A DNA stretch of 25,802 bases from CAZJQT01 sp964604415 (GTDB lineage: Bacteria > Patescibacteriota > Saccharimonadia > Saccharimonadales > CAZJQT01): assembly GCA_964604415.1 (NCBI GenBank), contig CAZRYT010000007.1, forward strand, positions 1 through 25,802, read 5' to 3'. Below, one piece after another: positions 23,286-25,802 of this stretch. The position numbers were made by a program, and so were the translations under genes. How positions within the stretch are numbered: position 1 is the stretch's first letter; each line of letters opens with the position of its first letter. The notes under the pieces were generated by a model. The model was not told the origin of the DNA. It did not search any database and saw nothing but the letters and a program-made list of their open reading frames with translations.

Positions 23286-23705
23286 GTGACTACAATAGAA
23301 ATCAGCAAGAACCTGACAGATGAGCAGTTAAGCGGCTTCATGTTTGCTGATGTGCGAGATAGTCTAGAAAAAGTATACGCGAAATCAAGAGTCACGAGTT
23401 CTGAATACGAGGATGCAGTCAAAAAATACCTGAATGCTGCTCAAGCATTCTTCTTTGAGTCAGATTTAACACGTCGATTTGAAGTCGTTAATAATCCAGG
23501 CTGGCATGCAAAACGCGAGATCGAGATAATTAGCGGACAGTCAGTTGATTGCGCTCAAGACATCCAGCGAAAAGTTGAAGCCTATTGTCAAGATGAGAAG
23601 ACTGAATTTTACAAACAAAACTTCATCTCGCCTGTGCCAAGAGCTTTCAGTATGGTGTTAATGGATTTCCTTCTGGACGAGATCAGGCCTAATACCTATG
23701 ACTGA
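23286..23705 (+). CDS. Hypothetical protein, 139 aa, behind a structured leader
   Basis: A soluble 139-residue protein that I do not recognise. It looks mostly helical and highly charged (VRDSLEKVYAKSRV, EDAVKKYLNAAQAFF, IQRKVEAYCQDEKTEF), with no transmembrane segment and two cysteines. A central WHAKREIEII segment (about 72-81) may be a strand. The GTG start is supported by AAGGA about 10 nt upstream and by lying just after the terminator at 23235-23264. Expression would require read-through of that terminator or an undetected promoter. The next orphan follows 56 bp later with its own promoter-like sequence. Confidence 0.65.
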   Translation: MTTIEISKNLTDEQLSGFMFADVRDSLEKVYAKSRVTSSEYEDAVKKYLNAAQAFFFESDLTRRFEVVNNPGWHAKREIEIISGQSVDCAQDIQRKVEAYCQDEKTEFYKQNFISPVPRAFSMVLMDFLLDEIRPNTYD

Positions 23706-23709
23706 GCTA

Positions 23710-23737
23710 TTGATTTTTAATATGAAAGGCGTATTAT
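23710..23737 (+). promoter_or_regulatory. Promoter of the 93-aa orphan
   Basis: TTGATT (23710-23715), a 16-bp spacer and TATTAT (23732-23737). The predicted start near 23744 gives a leader of about 18 nt. Confidence 0.5.
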
Positions 23738-23761
23738 CGCATACGGTACAGAAAAAGACTT

Positions 23762-24043
23762 ATGGAAACACAATCTGAGCACGCAGCTCAATCACGAGAA
23801 TTAATTGAAATTTTTGACTGGCAACCTTTAAACGGCGAAGTCATATTTGACAAAATAATTTCACTGGGTTCTATCAACATCCATCTTGGCGATAGTGATG
23901 AAGTGCCTGATGTTGTTGATGAATTCCAAGTCAGGCTTAACGGTCATCATATGCTGGTGGATATACATTGTAGGTTATACCCGGATAGACCAGACGATTG
24001 GTATGGATTAATTGTCCCCAAAAACAGCGTAGATAATTATTAG
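23762..24043 (+). CDS. Hypothetical protein, 93 aa
   Basis: A small acidic soluble protein of 93 residues, unrecognised. The N-terminus is helical (HAAQSRELIEIF), followed by short strands (GEVIFDKIISLGSINIHLGD, FQVRLNGHHMLVDIHCRLY). No membrane span or metal motif is convincing; three histidines and one cysteine lie close together near residues 62-72. The ATG has only a weak A-rich upstream region. Its stop overlaps the stop of the convergent ThyX-like gene (24040-24043). Confidence 0.6.
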   Translation: METQSEHAAQSRELIEIFDWQPLNGEVIFDKIISLGSINIHLGDSDEVPDVVDEFQVRLNGHHMLVDIHCRLYPDRPDDWYGLIVPKNSVDNY

Positions 24044-25743
24044 TTTTTGATCTGTTGTAGTTTGTATTGAGTGTAGCGCTCGGCCGCTAGGCGGGTTAGT
24101 GCAGCGTCTTCGCCTTGGTTTACAAACTTCATAGCTTCAGCCAATAACGGATGTGTTTCGCCTAATTTTTCGTGCATTTGTTGGACTAGCTTGCGGTAGC
24201 CTGGGTGGCCCTGAGGGCTAGTCCGTAGTTCGTGCAGGTGGAAGGCTTCACGGGCGTTATAAGTTACCTTCCAGCGCATCTTGTGGCCAAGAAGCGTGGC
24301 GTACTGGGCTTCCAGGGCGTAGCCAGCTGTCTGTAGGTTACTGTGGAGCTTGAGGCTTAGGTCAAAGCAGGCTTCGAACTGTTCACTCAGCCCGGCTTCT
24401 TCTATGAGTTTAGGGATATCATAGCCGTACCTTGGTGTCAGAAGCTGCCACTCCATGTCGTCAACCATGCGATGGCGTTGCAAATCTCGGAAAATGCCAT
24501 AATCACAAACCAAATCCCAACTATAGTGGGCTTTTTCCAATGCTCGTCCAGGTTTATGGCGTCGGTTCAATCGCTCGCCCATGTAGGCCAGGAAAACTTC
24601 TTCTTTTTGTTTGATGGGCCACTTGGCAACTTCTTTTTGAATGTCCTTTAGCGGCAGGCTGCTGTGTTCGTAGAGCATGTCGGCAATTAGGTCTAGTTCA
24701 TTACGCGGCCAGAAGTCAATTAGACTGACGGCCTCAGTCTCGGAGGCGTGGTTGGCCGGCAGATATTTACTTGCCAAACCTTTAACGTTGGCATGAGTAT
24801 TGGCCTTGTAGGCTATGAAGGCACCGCCCCGATCGGGCTTGTCAGCTCGCTCCAGGAAAGTTCCAACCACTTCCCGCGCATGTTTCAACAGTTTGTCGCC
24901 AGTCTGTTTGGCTTCAGGTAGCTCGTCACTCTGCAAGTGCATAATCAAGCTCTCTAGGGCCTGCCCTGAAGCATAGATACCAACGGTAGACTTGGTGGCA
25001 ACCGGTAGGACTGGCCGCACGGCATCGCAAGCTTGGGCTCTAATGGCGCCTTTCCAGGCAGCGTCACGTTCTTTCTCAGGCGTTTCGTCTTTGTCACTGA
25101 TATATTTAGTAGCCTTATGGACCATATCGGAATACAAGTCAAAAATCTTATCCATCGTCTTTTCATAATCCAGCACTGTTTTTACGTCCATGTAATCTGG
25201 GGTGTAGTATTTGTATTTGCCTTTAGCATCCTTTTGGTCAAAGTAGATGTAGCGGGTTGATTGCTCTAGATAGGCGGCTAGTCGTCCCCATTCCAGCTTT
25301 TTGGTTAGTAAGTTACTGGCACCTTCTACGACGACGTGTTGACCAACCAGTTGCTGAACAGAATCGTCACCATAAGCTGTAATAACCCTTTGTAGTAGTT
25401 TCTCGTCCTTACCAATAGCGTCGGCAAATTCATCTAAGATAGTGATACGCATATCATCGCCGCGCCTGGACAAACGTGCCATCGCGGCGGCAATGGTTAT
25501 TGGGTCTAATTTGTCATTAAAGGCATAGACATTATCATCAATGCTTGTCACGCAGTCCTTCAGGTAAGCTTCACCGGCGGCCGTAATCTCAAAGCCCTTA
25601 TCAGTCTTTAAAACGTACGGATTACCGGTGACACTAGTGCTTTCGGTGGCTTTGGCTGCTTTAGGTTTTTTGGCGGGTTTTTCGGGTAACAAGGGTGTGA
25701 TGGACTGCCAGAGTTGTTCATGAATGGTCTCGATGCTAAGCAA
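24040..25743 (-). CDS. Tandem ThyX-like (flavin-dependent thymidylate synthase-related) protein
   Basis: A protein of at least 567 residues with two ThyX-like halves. The N-terminal half (about 85-330) has WGRLAAYLEQSTRY (near 150-165) and ACDAVRPVLPVATKS...ALESLIMHL (near 236-270), resembling ThyX helices. The C-terminal half (about 350-560) has LQRHRMVDDMEWQLLTPRY (near 420-440) and NAREAFHLHELRTSPQGHPGYR (near 500-521), close to the ThyX nucleotide-binding helix. The canonical RHRxxSxNExSxRY motif is complete in neither half: RHR is only in the second, and the second lacks the Ser and Glu. Thymidylate synthase activity is therefore uncertain. A Lys/Pro/Ala-rich linker lies at about 20-40. 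The TTG at 25743 lacks a promoter or Shine-Dalgarno and the frame stays open to the right edge, so the true start may be outside the window. Confidence 0.75.
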   Translation of the reverse strand: MLSIETIHEQLWQSITPLLPEKPAKKPKAAKATESTSVTGNPYVLKTDKGFEITAAGEAYLKDCVTSIDDNVYAFNDKLDPITIAAAMARLSRRGDDMRITILDEFADAIGKDEKLLQRVITAYGDDSVQQLVGQHVVVEGASNLLTKKLEWGRLAAYLEQSTRYIYFDQKDAKGKYKYYTPDYMDVKTVLDYEKTMDKIFDLYSDMVHKATKYISDKDETPEKERDAAWKGAIRAQACDAVRPVLPVATKSTVGIYASGQALESLIMHLQSDELPEAKQTGDKLLKHAREVVGTFLERADKPDRGGAFIAYKANTHANVKGLASKYLPANHASETEAVSLIDFWPRNELDLIADMLYEHSSLPLKDIQKEVAKWPIKQKEEVFLAYMGERLNRRHKPGRALEKAHYSWDLVCDYGIFRDLQRHRMVDDMEWQLLTPRYGYDIPKLIEEAGLSEQFEACFDLSLKLHSNLQTAGYALEAQYATLLGHKMRWKVTYNAREAFHLHELRTSPQGHPGYRKLVQQMHEKLGETHPLLAEAMKFVNQGEDAALTRLAAERYTQYKLQQIKN

Positions 25744-25802
25744 TTTGTCGCCGCGAGTACAGTCAAGCCTAGTAAAATCCTTGGGAAATAATTGACAAAG
25801 AT

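Noticed and set aside
1..25802. UGA recoding to glycine (as in Gracilibacteria/SR1)
   Set aside because: TGA terminates several conserved genes exactly at expected ends, including ATGA overlaps in the ABC, GT4 and recR-DHH-cysS operons.
1..25802. CRISPR array, insertion sequence, prophage or integrase
   Set aside because: No spaced direct repeats, transposase motifs, terminal inverted repeats or phage genes were seen. The only clear direct repeat noted is the 13-mer pair near 21.5-21.8 kb.

Overview
The window looks like a chromosomal segment of a Patescibacteria (CPR) bacterium, most likely Saccharibacteria (TM7)-like. This is inferred from gene content and protein style, not from a marker search. 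RecR and DnaX both lack their usual zinc-binding cysteines. Several genes appear to be leaderless. Many short orphan proteins sit among conserved information-processing genes. TGA serves as a normal stop (for example the ATGA overlaps), which argues against the UGA-recoding Gracilibacteria/Absconditabacteria.

Layout. Positions 1-2498 (+) hold the C-terminal bulk of an SF2 helicase whose start lies outside the window. 2526-4240 (-) is an ABC exporter pair. 4298-5728 (-) is a cytochrome b6-type membrane protein with four haem-ligand histidines. 5815-6921 (-) holds two orphan proteins flanking tRNA-Gln(TTG). 7046-12651 (+) is an envelope block: D,D-carboxypeptidase, alpha/beta hydrolase, two tandem GT4 glycosyltransferases and an AI-2E family membrane protein. 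12653-15993 (-) is a tight operon ybaB-recR-DHH phosphoesterase-cysS, with 4-bp ATGA overlaps at the last two junctions. 16032-17213 (-) is a GT-C-like membrane protein. 17329-20125 (-) is dnaX-dnaB. 20197-21751 (-) holds three unrecognised proteins. 21920-22882 (-) is rplJ-rplL. 23286-24043 (+) holds two more orphans. 24040 to the right edge (-) is a protein with tandem ThyX-like domains.

Regulation is unusually readable. The rplJ leader contains an L10-binding (L10_leader-like) fold, a Rho-independent terminator, and an eight-base segment complementary to the terminator arm. Together these suggest transcription attenuation of the kind described for Bacillus subtilis rplJL. Divergently from it, a plus-strand promoter overlapped by a perfect 8-bp palindrome drives a predicted structured leader of about 150 nt. 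That leader ends in an intrinsic terminator just before the ribosome-binding site of an orphan gene. It could be an undescribed riboswitch-like leader or a small RNA, and is the best candidate for something new here. Eight genes have a -10 hexamer about 6-11 nt before the start codon, predicting leaderless or nearly leaderless mRNAs. Others, including ybaB, rplJ, rplL and dnaB, have clear Shine-Dalgarno sequences.
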